Counted from the stretch's first letter, positions 34,701 through 48,305 are shown. The stretch: DNA of 64,000 bases from Calendula officinalis (GCA_963853835.1 OY970827.1:77517234-77581233); one strand, 5' to 3'. A program made the numbers and translations. Notes: generated by a model from the letters alone, not told the origin.

Positions 34701-36271
34701 TAATCTTTTTGTGTCTCTTCGAGGTCGGTTTTGGCGGTTACGACTTCTGACGCGACGGCTTGGTGGCGGGCTTTCGCGACTTCTAGTTGCGTTTTGGCGG
34801 CTATACATGATTCATCTGCAATCCCCTGTTCCATTTCTTGGACTCTTAATTGGGCTAATTCTGAATCTTGTTTGGCTTGGTGTTCTTCGGTTCGGGCTCG
34901 TTCTAGGTTTAGTTTTAGTTCTTGTATTAGTCTTTTTGTGCTGTCGAGATCACGTAAAGCTTGTTCTTTTGCCGCTTCGGCTGCTTCAGCTTTTTGTTTG
35001 TAGACAGGGATCTCTTCACGGGCTTTCTCGAGTTCTTGTTCTATGTACTTTCGTCTCTAAAAAATGGAAAAGTCAAATGGGTGAGTAACGGTCAATATTA
35101 TTTTAAGTTTTAGAATGAAATGATTCAGATCTTTTAAGTTTTAAGCATAAAAACACATGTTGCATGACTTTTGGTGTGCTCCTTTTTAGCGAGTTTTACT
35201 TGGTTGACATGTTAAATATCATAGCTCGAATCTATTAATTCATACGTAAATAAGTAAAAAATGTCACATATACTTTTAGGGTAAAGGACAAAGGGGTTAT
35301 TTGCCTATAATATCAACATAGTTTTCATGTTTTCTTTTTGTCTGATTTGGTCACTAAAAACGATTTTGCGTCCCATTTAGTTAATATTAACATTTATCAC
35401 TATAACATTTAGATAAGGTATTTGTACATAAATTCCACATATTTTAATAATTTTTTTTCCATTTTGAACCATCACTTTTTTTGTAAAAAACATATTTGTA
35501 CAATGACTAAAAAATGACAAAATGAAAAACATGTTTGACGTAAATAACCTTAAAGTGAAACTTTAAGAAGTTTCAGGTTCAATCTTTAAGAGTAAAAAAA
35601 TACATATATTCCCCTTGTGGCCATGGAGATTCAACCGCGCTAACTCCGGGCTACCCGCAAAGCAGGTGGTCAGTCTGAGATTAGTCACTAAAAGCGAGTC
35701 GGAACACAGGTTAAGAAAAAAAAAAACTTTAAAAGATGGTTTGTTTTGATAATTATACCTCATCAGTCTGAACTTTATGAGCTTTCCAATCAACAATCAT
35801 ACCAAACTTCGAAACAGCTTCTTTAACAGATTCAAAAGGTGGAGCCGTATCAATATGAGCATTTGAGTCCTCTTTCTCAAGGTGTTTAATATTATTATTA
35901 TTATCAGAACCATCTTTCTTGACATTTGAAGAACCGCCACTAATAATATTACTATTCGAACCAGCTTTACCGACACTTGAAGAAACGTCAAGATTCGGCC
36001 CATCTTTACTGATATTTGAAGTAATATCAACATTAAGATTTATACGCCCTGAAGATGAATCTGGACTTAAAAATGTATCAGATTCAGCCTGATCAGGGGA
36101 AGATAAATAACCATAGTTTTCTTCTGTTTCTTCTGCTTCTTCTTCTTCTTCTTCATCATCATCTTCTTCTTCTTCTTCTTCTTCTTCTCCTGGTGGTACG
36201 ATAACCGGTGATAAATTAAGGTTAGAAAAACTGTTTGAAAGTTCTTCGTCAACCAGATCGTCTTCATCCAT
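31745..36271 (-). CDS. WEB-family (DUF827/PF05701-type) coiled-coil protein with a giant NTx repeat tail
   Basis: WEB1/PMI2-type proteins are cytosolic coiled-coil scaffolds in light-driven chloroplast movement; this branch resembles At5g55860-like members (family knowledge). Exon 1 is 36271-35759 (171 residues) and exon 2 is 35056-31745; they join in phase 0 to 1274 residues. Visible parts are an acidic run (about 28-52), a Ser/Asn-rich linker, the conserved lead-in PPFESVKEAVSKFG, a long heptad coiled coil (about 172-700) containing QELKLNLERARTEE and EMEQGIADES, then RRTFMPMFQLFSG. A repeat of about 520 residues (about 737-1260) of Asn-Thr-X triplets (X is Glu or Gly) follows, punctuated by roughly ten GKTGMWKGPHMWKKG-like blocks, and the tail is basic. 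Usual members are about half this length. A leader intron is likely (37508-36274). No stop or shift breaks the frame. Confidence 0.88.
31785..33360 (-). repeat. Coding minisatellite, 9-nt core and about 150-nt higher-order unit
   Basis: The core on the minus strand is AATACVGRG, repeated nearly without break, encoding Asn-Thr-Glu/Gly. Every 40-60 residues a block encoding WK-G/T-P-(H-M-W)-K-K-G intervenes, making about ten higher-order units. No unit contains a stop in any frame, so long open frames appear in all six frames here; only the WEB frame continues into the conserved coiled-coil domain. Confidence 0.9.
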
Positions 36272-36273
36272 TC

Positions 36274-37508
36274 CTGAAATATTAGAGAAGTAGAGTCAGG
36301 TGGCTTTCTGAAAATTTTATTAATTGGAGAAATTAATATTTAATGAAGTTTAGATGATATTTTATTGCATATATAGACAGATTCTTTTACAATTTTATAT
36401 CGTTAATGTTGTTACTACAAGAAAGTTGTAGTTTAGTGACACATAGATAAAGTGTTAGGAAAAACCGGCACCAAAAGTATAAAATTAATTAAAAAGGTCA
36501 AAATATATTTTAGTTACCTGAACTTGGCTTATTGGATCATCTACTACCGTGAATATTAAAAGTGTAGCATGATATAATGAACTTGATAAATTGGTCTATT
36601 TAGTACAATGACTTACTAATTTGATCTTGTTTTGTCAAATAATTTACTTCTAATATCAATATAATGAGATGCACGTATATTTTGTAATCCGTTAAAGCTC
36701 TAACAGATTAAGCCAAGTAAGAAGACAAACTTAAATTATTAGTCAGGGTACTAAATTGACAATTTGGTCAAGTTAAGGGACAATGCTGCATCTTTAATAG
36801 TCTAGGGTAATAAAATATTCAGTCAATCAAATTCATAGTATTAAAATGCATTTTAGCCTTTTAAGTGCCCATATGTATCAAAAGGTTGATTTCTGGCAAC
36901 CCCGACCGGCCCCATCAAACCCAGCCTCCAAGGGTACTTGATGAGGGGCATAAAAGACTTGGGATAAAATTTGAACTTATACTGACACAAATTTTCAATT
37001 AAAAGTGCCATCTAAAGCTATAACCATTTACCGACGGTAGAAAAAGTGGCTAAAACTCAAATGTGACAAACATCAAGCATCTAAGCACATTTTAATTAAT
37101 AAACACAAATTTTGTTAACTTATCAAAAATGTCAATCATAATTCCTAAATAAAACCAACAATGGTATCTATTATTTACAGGCTTTAATTTCCCCTCATCA
37201 AAATTGCAGATTAATAAAACCTTAATTAATAACCATAATTTAACAATTTCCACAATCTGAAAATCAAACCTAAAATCATAAACATAACCATATAATTATA
37301 GAGAAATTTATAGATAGCATACCGGCTAATCTTCGGAGTCAAATCCAGAAGCTAATTACAAAATCCCTCCGGATTTTGGCTCCTGAAAACCGAGTTAATC
37401 CAACAAAATCTACAATTATAGCTCCGAATCCACTGCAATTAAAAAAACTGAACCAAATTGACGATTATTTCATGAAATTGGAAATAAATAAAAAAGAGCA
37501 AAATTTAC
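36274..37508 (-). other. Probable 5' UTR intron of the WEB gene
   Basis: The donor (CCAGAG|GTAAATTT) at 37508 and the acceptor (TATTTCAG) ending at 36274, two bases before the start codon, frame a 1.2-kb intron. It hosts the foldback MITE at 36496-36858. Splice-signal inference. Confidence 0.5.
36496..36858. mobile_element. Foldback MITE family A, copy 2 (diverged)
   Basis: Ends GGTCAAAATATATTTTAG and CATTTTAGCC with inverted arms similar to 1001-1360 but with more changes. No intact target duplication. Confidence 0.75.
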
Positions 37509-37779
37509 CTCTGGATGAAGAAATTCTGAATATATTTCTTCTATATTTTCGATTCCGAAAGAAGATTCAAATGAAATCCATTTCAAAATGAGAAACAGGA
37601 TTGAATATAATCGCGCAATGTAATCTGAGAGGCAGAGCTGTTTTACGATTTTGTTCATAATTTTTTATTTATTTTTGTCTATTTTTAGATGAATATTTTT
37701 TGTGATTTTTTAGAGCGAGAGGTTTGCAGCTGCCATTGTTTCTCCTCCAAATATAGATTGATTCGACCCATGCAGAACC

Positions 37780-38579
37780 TGTTGGGTTTTCTATGCATCT
37801 AGTCACAATTTGTTTAAGGCCGAAATCAAAAACAACTTAGTAGAACATTGACCCGATTAAAACTATTTGGACCGTTAGGTTTACAATTCTAACGCAACTA
37901 GATATTTAATAACTAATAAATATAAATTCAAAACTTACATTCGTAGCACCAGAAGATTGCAAACCTTGCGATCTAGTACGAGCCAGGTTATCACACCAAT
38001 GCTAGGATCCAAGAGAGAATCCCTCTATTGGTTCACACCCAAGGGTTATCACGAACAGGACGATATACCACAACGTAGTATAAAGCACCTTGAGAAAACA
38101 AGTACCAAAACTCGAACCTGAAAACTCTTTCAATTCGTTCGACGGCGGCGGCACGGCGGAGCTGCGGCGGGGCAGCGGCGGCAGGCGGCGGTCCGGCGGT
38201 GGTGTGGCGACGGCGGTGGTGTTCGGTCGAAGGGGTTCGGCCGAATGGGTACAATGAGCAAAAACAAGAGTGTTTTGGTTAATACCCTTTAACCTCTATA
38301 TATAGTGCACCACCCCTAATTAGAGTCAAACTCTAATTAGGTCAAAGTCCGTCACCACCAAGCCCGGTCCGATCACTAGCCAAGCCCGAAACATTTAATT
38401 AGTCAATAACCCATTAACTAATTAAACCCGTTAACCTTATAGTCTATTTAATTAAACAATTAATTAAACACTACGTTTTTCTCGTGTTCGTTGATTCCTC
38501 GAGGGCAACCCGAATAGGATTCTAAAATACCCGAACCGGAATACCGGTTTATTTGATGTGTTGGACACCAATTCCAACA
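37780..38579 (-). repeat. 3' LTR of copia element 2
   Basis: 800 bp, TGTTGGGTTTTC...TTCCAACA in + orientation. A TATA-like CTATATATAG (38296-38305) on the minus strand marks the likely U3 promoter. The GC-rich GGCGGCGGCA stretch near 38140-38220 lies beyond it in transcript direction. Confidence 0.96.
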
Positions 38580-39451
38580 GTCTCCCACTTGGACATCTCA
38601 TCAACTATAAACGGTACGCGTTCGTGTATCCTTTAGAGTGTGCATAGCATGTGCAGCTGCTGAACTCTGAACTATCAGAAACAGTCCTATGATAAGAGAT
38701 CATATGTCCTTCGTTACATGATATCACATAACTAGTGACATGGACTTGTCAATCACTCTAGTTATGATTATGTTTCCTGATTCGAGATTTATGGTGACGT
38801 TTTGACTACATAATTGAACTTTCAATTTAGTCATGACCTGCGCAGGTACTTCAGTGTCACATCAAATCAACAGGGGGCCCATAGATATCTCCTCTCTCAC
38901 TTTGATCAGAGGGAACGAATAAACCTTAACTACACCATCTTCCTTCATAGTCATCATATGATACATGGAACTAATCTGTATAGCTACCAGTTACGAATAG
39001 CGTTGGAGTTAGACCAATGCATCACGGAATCGTACTAAGGAAATGATGCATCTTGGTTTGAAGACTCATACGATATTATCGCCTCACAATTACCCATGAT
39101 GAAGTCCATGGGATAATTCTCTGAGCGTGAGTTTGTCCAACATTTAAATACACCTTTTAAATGCTCATGAGAGTAGCAGCAATCTCCATGCAATGTTCAT
39201 CCTTTTGAACAATCTACTAACTCTCCCATGACATCTTAATTCAGTTCTCATTCCCATGAGAACGACTGACTGTGGACGTTTAAGTAATCTCTTAGATTAC
39301 TTTGGAATAGGTTCTAAACATGCAAAAGGTTGAAATGGAATATTTAAATACTATATGAATGATAGACCACTTGCAAGTTATTTAATCTCCATAAATAAAT
39401 CATCAATTCATACAATTTAATTTTCACTACAAATTTCAAATGAATAACACT

Positions 39452-42400
39452 TTAAGATAAGTCACTATGAAATCTAATTCGTATCGTCCTCGCATGAGCA
39501 TCATGCTTGGCACGACTTAGTGCTTTAGTGAAAGGATCAGCGGGGTTATCATCCGACGATACTCTAGTCACTATGATGTCGCCTTCCTCAACACACTTTC
39601 TCACATAGTGATACTTTCTGAGTATATGCCTGGTTCGACTATGATCTTTGGATTCTTTAGTCAAAGCGACTGCACCTTCATTGTCACAAAAGATTTTCAA
39701 TAGGTCCTTGATGCTCGTTACGACACCAAGATCACCAATGAAATTCTTTAACCATGTGGCCTCTTTTGCTGCCTCACTAGCAGCAATATACTCAGATTCA
39801 CATGTGGAGTCAGCGACTGCCTTCTGCTTGGAACTCTTCCAAGTGACAGCTCCTCCATTTAACAAGAACACCCACCCAGATTGTGAGCACGAGTCATCTC
39901 TATCCGTTAGGAAACTCGCGTCACAATAACCTTCCACAACAAGTTCGTCTTTCCCACCATACATTAAGAACATATCCTTTGTTCTCCTTAGGTACTTGAG
40001 AATCGTTTTCACCGCAGTCCAATGATCGTTGCCAGGGTTGTCCTGGAATCGACTCACCATGCTAAAAGCATATGAGACATCCGGACGAGTGCATATCATG
40101 GCATACATGATCGATCCAATCGCCGAGGCGTAAGGGACTCGACTCATTTTCTCCAGTTCTTGCTTAGTACTTGGACATTGACTCTTAGACAATGTTATGC
40201 CATGGTTCATGGGTAAATACCCTTTCTTGGAATCAACCATACTAAAACGTTTTAGTATTTTATCCAAGTATGTACTCTGGCTCAATCATATTAGACGTCT
40301 TTCTCTATCTCTGTATATCTTTATACCGAGTATGTACGCTGCATCTCCTAGATCCTTCATTGCGAAACATTTTCCCAACCAAGACTTCACATCTTGCAGT
40401 GTAGGAATATGATTTCCAATAAGGAGTATGTCATCCACATACAGTACTAGAAAGACTACAACGCTCCCACTAGCTTTAATATAAACGCAGGACTCATCTT
40501 CACTTCTAGAGAAACCAAACTCCTTGACTTTCTCATGGAAGCAAAGATTCCAACTTCGAGAGGCTTGTTTCAATCCATAGATTGACTTCTCAAGCTTGCA
40601 CACTCTATCAGGATATTTCTTATTGATAAAACCTTCTGGCTGTGCCATATAGACATCCTCAGTAAGTCTTCCGTTAAGGAAGGCTGTTTTAACATCCATC
40701 TGTCAAATTTCATAGTCATGAAATGCATCTATGGCAAGTAATATTCTGATAGACTTTATCTTGGCTACTGGTGAAAATATTTCATCATAATCAATCCCAT
40801 GAGTTTGAGTATAACCTTTTGCAACCAACCTAGCCTTATAGGTGTGCACATTCCCATCCATGTCAATCTTCTTCTTGAAGATCCACTTACACCCAACGGT
40901 TTTAATGCCAGGAGAAGTCTCAATCAAGTTCCATACTTGATTGTCATACATGGACTGAATCTCACTCTCCATAGCCACTTTCCACTTTTCGGCCTCAGGG
41001 CCTTCCATAGCTTCCTTATAACTCGATGGCTCATCGTCATCAACTGGTAAACTATTACATGTAGATGCATCACCTTCAGCAATATTGTAATCACAATAAT
41101 CACCAAAATGCTCAGAAGGGCGAACAGTTCTAGAGGATCTACGTGGAACGGTAGGAGTTACATTATTTTCTTCAACAGGAATCTCATCCTCTGGTTGAGT
41201 GATAGTGTCAACTATAGGTTCCACTACATCTTCATTGGTTGACTCTTGACACTCTTCAAGATCAATTTTGCTCCCACTGTCTTCTTTGGATAATTGCTCT
41301 CTCTCAAGGAAGAATCCTCTTCGAGATACGAACACTTTGTTCTCTTTCGGATTATAAAACCTATATCCAAAAGGCTGTCGTGGGTAGCCAATGAAGTAGC
41401 ACTTCTCTGATTTGTTATCTAGCTTGTCGTGAGATTCATGTCTTACATAAACTTCACAACCCCAGATTTTCAAATGTTTGAGGGAGGGAGGATTCCCTGT
41501 CCACATTTCAGAGGGAGTTTTGGCAACCTTCTTAGTTGGTACAAGGTTCACGATATGTGCTGCAGTCTCTAAGGCATATCCCCAGAAACTCACTGGAAGT
41601 GTTGATCGACTCATCATTGATCGCACCATATCTAACAAGGTTCGATTTCTCCTCTCTGACACTCCATTCAGTTGTGGAGTTCGTGGAGGAGAGAGTTGGG
41701 ATAATATTCCACAACTCTTTAGATAGTCGATACACTCTTGACTAAGATACTCTCCGCCCCTGTCAGAGCGGAGCATCTTAATCTTCTTGCCCATTTGATT
41801 CTCTACTTCTTTCTGATATTCTTTGAACGTTTCAAAAGTATCAGACTTATGTTTAACCAAATAAACATAACCATATCTACTGAAATCATCAGTAAATGTG
41901 ACGAAGTATCGTTCACCATATCTAGTGTTAGATTTGAACGGTCCACACACATCAGTATGTATGAGGTCCAACAAATCTTTGCCTCTTTCACACGACCCTG
42001 TGAATGGCGCCTTTGTCATCTTGCCAAGTAAACAAGACTCACACACATCATCTGATTTCAAGTCAAATGATTCTAACACTCCATCCTTTTGGAGTTTAGC
42101 TATGCGTTTCTTGTTTATATGTCCTAAGCGACAGTGCCATAGACATGACTTATCCAATACACCTTTGGATGAATCAACATTCAATATTAGATTTCTTTTG
42201 TTTACCCAACCAACATTTTCATATATACCATTACAAGGAATAACTTTAAAGTAAAACACATCATTTTTATAAACCAAGATAGAACCATTGTCATTATCAA
42301 AAACGAAATTAAAACCATCCTTAAACAATGCGTAAAATGAAATAATGTTGCGTGCCATACATGGCGAAAAACAAACATCTAATAAAAGTAAAGAACATTC

Positions 42401-42657
42401 ACTGCTAAGCATGAGCTCATAATCTCCTATCTTGGTGACAGCAGCCGAGACTCTGTTTCCCATGATCAGATTAAGCTCTCCATGCTTCAACTTCCTACAA
42501 TTCTTAAGTCCCTGCATATCAGTGCAAATGTGAGTACCACACCCTGTATCTAGAACTCGAGAATTAGACATAGAAGTATTGTGGAGTTCAATCATAAACG
42601 TACCAGAGGTGCCAGACTTTTGGACCTTATGATTCTTTAAATCATCCAGGTACTTTG
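39452..42657 (-). pseudogene. pol region of copia element 2 (two in-frame stops)
   Basis: Protease DTGCGTHIC, integrase zinc region (H-x-H near HCRLGHINKKR, then CESC), integrase core (DVCGPF, FTDDFSRYGY), reverse transcriptase with YVDDILLIG, and RNase H with YCDASFLTDRDD and FCDNEGA. The frame is open except for two TGA codons, at about 40700 (between integrase/RT start and the rest of RT) and about 40286 (end of RT). Both are single-base nonsense changes judging by the surrounding conserved residues. The 5' side is cut off from gag by the solo LTR at 42658. Confidence 0.93.
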
Positions 42658-45600
42658 TGTAACACCGCAAATTTGAACCCAATTTTTTTTTTTCAATAAC
42701 GGAAGCGTATTAAGAACCATCACAAAATAGTTAAAATATATAACAGGCCTTTTACGATAAATTTTCCAAAATATTAAAAGTAGTTTTGCAGTGTTATAAA
42801 CATACGGCGGCTCGGTTACAACTATACCAAAATCAGAGTGCTGGTCAACCATTCCTATAACACCCCTTGACCCGCCCAAAAGATAAACATGCAAAAGAGT
42901 CAACGATGTGGGGATTAACTAACAGCTAAGTGAATGAACTCAAACCTACAATAAATTAGAACAACCGAATGATAAATCTTATTATCCCAATTAGTTAATT
43001 TTGAAGAGTAACGGTGGTTCTGCCGAAGCCTTAAATCATTGTTGGCCTAACAATGATAACCGATAGCCCTTTACTCAATGACGGTGTGTACCCCCTTAGA
43101 ACAACCAGTGCTTCTAAAGGCGGTACACCGTATCATTAGTAAAAATATGCTCAGTAGAATGTTCAATTACTAACCTCTTCCCCGAATGTGCACATAATTA
43201 ATAATTAATACTCCCTCCGTCCCACAAAAAAGTTCCCATTTCTCCTAAATCTTTTGTCCCATAAAAAAGTTCCCATTTCTCACATGTGGTGGGCTCCACA
43301 CAATAAAATACTATTATTATTAAAAACCCCATCAATGATATCCACTAATTATCTTTCTCTCTCCAAACCAACCTTATATTATAATCAAAATAATATCAAT
43401 GACCCCATCACTAACTATCACCTAAAATCTTGTGCCAAAGGGAAATGGGAACTTTTTTGTGGGACGGAGGGAGTAATATTTATTAATTATACCGAAGTGT
43501 GAGCTTAGCATAACATTTGCAGCCCGGAAAACAGCACCCAAGAAAGTTCGCGTAGTGAACTTAGAGTTCGCGTCGCGAATTCAAAGTTCATGACCCGCGA
43601 ACTTCCTCGCGTTATAGTCCCAAATTCTCTGTCCCAAGTTCGCGTTCGCGAACACAAGTTTGCGTCGCGAACTCCCCCAGATATCAAATCCTGCACCTTT
43701 TTACCAAAGTAACCCAATTCTACCAAATTGTACACCTATTGGTTGAAGGCTAAATCCACTCACCTTAGAACCGCAATCCTTCCAAACTCAGTTGTCTTAT
43801 ATCACTGAGTTTGCTTCCCAATTCCTGTACATAAAATGAATACCGAATTAGAACCGAATTCCACCAAATAAAGATAACAAGACAAATATGAAAAAGGTTC
43901 TTAATTGCATAATTTTAACATGACCAATACACTTGTAACTTATCCAACTATGAAATGGTCATACCAACATATTCCAAGTTAAAGTTTATCACTTTTATGC
44001 ATTTTATCCTAATTATAAATCAAATGGGTCAAAATCAAGCAAACTAACTTTAACACTAGACAAATCATGTCTTGTAAACCCCAACTTATCACAATTAGAC
44101 TTCTAAAGTCACATATAAACCAAACAATATATATTTTTAGACCAATTTTAACATATAGGCCCAAACGGGTCAAAATCACAATCTACCTCTAACACTTTCA
44201 ATTTCATATCTAACATATTATGTACTCACAACTAAGATATTAAGGCTTCTCAAGCCAAGCCAAATGTTATGAAATGCATCTTACCACTTATCCAATTTTG
44301 AGACCTACTTGGACCTTTACAAGTCAAAGTCATACAACAAAGTCCATGAATTATATGTAAATCAAATTACCCAAACACGAGTTTAAAGTATGCTAAAAGT
44401 TACTCATTCAAGTTATAGATGATTACAAGCAATAATCCTTAGCCTAATATGAACATAAAGAAATATCAGAATCTGTCAAACCCGCGACAGTTCACCGTAA
44501 TGGCCATAACTTTCAAACCGTAAATCCTATGGACGAGCGGTCGGCGGCCACAGAAAGCTAACTCATCAGGCTACGATAGCCCAGAAGACCCGGAGCCCAG
44601 ATTCCATCCCGAACAGGGTCGAAAATAGACCCGAACATGATGACAGCAAGTTGTCCCAAAATGTAGCACAATACACAATAAACATCTTTATTGAAACACT
44701 AACTTACACAACACCAATTTGCAAAATAAACTTACTACTTGCATCCACATGCAAGTTTAACCAACTTTGACATAATTTAGGTCAATTTGCACACATTGAC
44801 AACTAAACGGGTCAAGACCCAAACCTATCTCATAATCGAGTCAAGGCTACAATTTACCATTTCTAACATGTAAAGATACACACAATCAAACATATACAAG
44901 GTTAAACTAGTTGAATTACAAGCATGATAAACATCCATTTATTCCAAGTCATATTCCACCAAAATTCGACTAGTTTCTTTCAAAAATCTCATTTTGCCAA
45001 ACACTAATTAAATTAAGACATCTTCACCAAGTCAATTAACAATTCAATACTAAATTGCAATTATCATACTAACATGTTAATTTTAACCTACCAATAACAT
45101 TTTGAACACAAAAACTACACATTTCGCAATTTGGGTAAAAAGTTCATCTTCTTCATATCTCCATGGATGAAGCTTCACAAATCAAGATTGTAACTAACAA
45201 TTATCCATATGTAACTTGAGTAATAAAAAAAAATACCAAACAAACTATCAATTTCAGTTTCCAAACAAGAATCACCAAGAACTATAAAACCCATCTTTTT
45301 CAAAATCACCAACAATGGTGATATCTTATAATCTTCATCAATTCAAGTTTCTAACCAACAACTAAGCATACAATACTTAAACGATCACCAACAATCACTA
45401 TATAATCTATTAATTTCGGTTTTAACGCAAGATTTCACAAAAACACACACAAAAAGCTCAAGAACCCTAGTTTTTCACCAACAAAGATATGAACCCTAGC
45501 AATATAGATGAATTTCTTACCTTGTGATAGCTTCAAAACGAGATTACAGCAAGAATTGATGGAGGATTTAGGCTTGATTTTGGAGTAAATGAAGAAAATA

Positions 45601-46009
45601 CAATTTTTATGATTTAGGGGAAAGTTGGTCACGCATGAAATGGGAAAAGAAAGATGTTTGCTTTTTCTTCCTAGCTTGACACGCACATACACACATGGCA
45701 CAAAGCAAATGGGTTTAATTTTTAGTAAACACAGTGTAATACTGAAAGTCTAGGTCGCGTTTGATTTATTTAAAAATGCGTATCCAACTCAGATTTTAAT
45801 AACGAAAATATTTTCGGAACTGTAATTCAAAACTTAATTCAAAAATATAATTATCATCTTCATGCTCAATTATATCCAGTTAATGCTAGTTTTAACTCCT
45901 TGGTTAAAATACAATCAAATTAAATTAAATATTTAAATTAAATATTATATAATAGAATATTACTTTACCGAAAGTAATAAAATAATAGGTCGGGTCTCAG
46001 GATGTTACA
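42658..46009 (+). mobile_element. Solo LTR, 3.35 kb, probably of a Tekay/Del-type Ty3/gypsy element
   Basis: Begins TGTAACACCGCAAATTTGAA and ends GTCTCAGGATGTTACA, has no internal coding region, and is flanked by the 5-bp duplication CTTTG. The length and the TGTAACACC...TGTTACA ends are those I know from Tekay/Del chromovirus LTRs. Unequal LTR recombination after insertion best explains it. The + orientation is inferred from its start. It contains a MITE at 43211-43473. Confidence 0.8.
43211..43473. mobile_element. Stowaway-like MITE inside the solo LTR
   Basis: 263 bp with ends CTCCCTCCGTCCCACAAAAA and TTTTTTGTGGGACGGAGGGAG, flanked by TA (43209-43210 and 43474-43475). Inner direct repeat AAAAAGTTCCCATTTCTC near both 43230 and 43266. 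Confidence 0.9.
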
Positions 46010-46645
46010 CTTTGGGCATCTTCTTTTCCAGTGACCCTTTCCTTGACAGTAGTAGCAATCCGAATCCTTTGATGTCAATCTTGAACTCTTCTTTCTCTTA
46101 TGACTACTTTGGGGGTGACCCACTTTAGCCTTTCCCTTATTATTGGAATTTTCGTTCATAATTGCACCTTCAGGATTGGTGGAAGGTTCTGAGTTACTGT
46201 TTGCTAACATTTTTGCTTCAGCAACTTTTAGCACATCAGCTAACTCAGATCTGGATATGCTTATCTTATTCTCTTCATAATCATTAGATATTGAAGAATA
46301 AGATGGTGGAAGGTTATAAAGGATTAATCCAACTATAAACCTTTCACTTGGCTTTGATCCAAATTCTTCAACCTTGTCTATGTAGCCTAACATTCTTTGA
46401 ACGTAGCTACATACAGGTTCTCCTTCCTTTAGCTTTCCCATACTGAAGACACGCAAACATTCAAATGCCGCACGACTCTTTTCCTTGTATTCTAGTTGTT
46501 CAGCACTCATAACCTTTTGAGTGGGGAACATATCTAGAATTGCTTGAGAAGCAGCAATCGACAGATTCATTGGAGGTGGAGGTGGTGGAGGAAGTGGGGC
46601 ATTGTTGTTATTGTTATTGTTATTGTTGTTGTTGTTGGCACACAT
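46010..46645 (-). pseudogene. gag of copia element 2, split at the zinc knuckle
   Basis: Begins MCANNNNNNN with an Asn run and a Pro run, then a capsid-like region (MLGYIDKVEEFG, LPPSYSSISNDYEE) and a CCHC knuckle CYYCQGKGHWKRRC. Four residues later the solo LTR begins; the frame resumes beyond it at 42657. The 5-bp duplication CTTTG (42653-42657 and 46010-46014) shows this is a clean insertion. Confidence 0.92.
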
Positions 46646-47533
46646 CTACAAAAGAAACAATTTCTTTGTTAGTGTATTCATTAGTAATCCTTATGATAAT
46701 TTTCCCAATCTTTATTCATAAGGCTAGGATACAACCACTAGTTATTTGATGTGAAGAGGGATGCCGTATTTCACACCGAATAATTTCGTGTTGTATGCAA
46801 ACTATTGTCAATTTCAATCTCATGAAATCCCTAGTTCTTTGAGATTCATTCTCTTAGGAGAATGACATGTTAATCTCGAATCAATGCTATTTCTAATCTA
46901 TATGACAGGGATGTTGTGGATCATATATTAGAATGTGAAACAACCATAAGATACCCACGTAGATTCCCGGCTCAAGTTCGCTTAGGTATCGCGAGAATCG
47001 TTCCACTCACAAAATAATCTCACAATTAACGTACCGGTTAACCACACGAGTTCCGTTAATCAGATTATAATGTGGGCGCGTGTCATCTTGTGGAGAGCAC
47101 ACGATGTTCACATTTATATTAAACGGGAAGGATTTGTTTAATTTTATGATTATACTTTTAATCTTAACATCATCCTATTATGTCCGTTTGGTAGCTCCAT
47201 TCTAAGACAATGGAAGCGGCGGGGAAGGTCAGCGCAAGGCGTGTTAAAAACGCGACCCCGTTTGAGATCATATCTCTCCTTTTCATCCTTTATATGCCTT
47301 AGACTATGGGTGAGCCTACTAATGACATAAGCGACAATGTATTTAACTTTAGTTATAATATATATAAACTATTATATAATTATATTCTATGACAATTAAA
47401 ACTATTTAATTTCATTTACTAAAGTTTATATAGTATAATTAATTTTATAAACGTGCGAGGACGCGACGTTTTAATTACTATTATAACTATATCTTATATA
47501 ATATTTAATAACCTTTATTACATAATATCTTTA
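46646..47533. other. Leader of copia element 2, gag-proximal part
   Basis: Non-coding retrotransposon leader between the 5' LTR and gag, interrupted by the Helitron that follows. Confidence 0.6.
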
Positions 47534-48157
47534 TCTCTAATAAAAGAAAAGGTTACACGTCAACAATGCCATGTCATAATTCACCTGACACATCGGCTTT
47601 TCCGGCCACGTGTCCTCAACACGTCAACAATGCCCACGTTTGTTCTTCCAATTTTGTAGGGTTTGTCTATAGGGTTTCTCATCTCCAAATCAAACTTTAT
47701 TTTTTATCCTAAAAATTTTGCTAATTTTACTTAGGGTTTCTCATCTCCAGATCAAACCTTATTTTTTATTCTAATAAATTTTGCTTATTTTACTTTCACG
47801 TTTTTTCTTCCTCCCTCAATTGGCGAAACTCTAATTTAAACCCTAATCAACAATTCCAAAATTCTTGGTTATATTGAACCTAGAAGATCTGAATCGGAAT
47901 CATTTATTCGTTCGTAAGTTGCTTTAGAAAATGCGATCTGATTATGTGTATAATTTGTATCGCAGGCTGTTGGAAGATGGAGCAAAAATTGATTGAACTT
48001 AGAAATGATTTTGTGATATTATTAGGAAACCAGTGTTGAAGGAGTCGAACCCAAATTGGCGCAGGTAAATCTTTTACTTAATTAGGTTAATCTTCATCTG
48101 ATGATTTACTTAAAAAAATCAAGTGTTTAATGTCAAAAGTCAACGGAGCGATTTCAG

Positions 48158-48305
48158 GGACATGGGAATAGGATTAGCTAAAGAAGTCTTTGCTTTTTTT
48201 TAAAAGAAAATGGATAAATCCTTCAGATCCAGGACCTTAAAAATGTTAAACTCAGTTTTGTTGGGCACTCAATTGGAAACATTATTATAAGAAGAGCTTT
48301 GGCAG
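48158..48305 (+). pseudogene. Captured fragment of a DUF676-type serine esterase
   Basis: After an acceptor-like TTTCAG, the frame reads DMGIGLAKEVFAFF and, after a shift, LKNVKLSFVGHSIGNIIIRR, containing the lipase nucleophile elbow GHSIG. This matches plant FAM135/DUF676 putative serine esterases. A donor-like GCAG|GTGTAT follows. It is a single frameshifted exon fragment and not functional. Confidence 0.75.

Noticed and set aside
38033..38254. GC-rich Pro/Arg/Ala frame, also at 51572-51806
   Set aside because: It lies in the LTR of copia element 2, appears in both LTRs and is explained by the GGCGGC-rich stretch.
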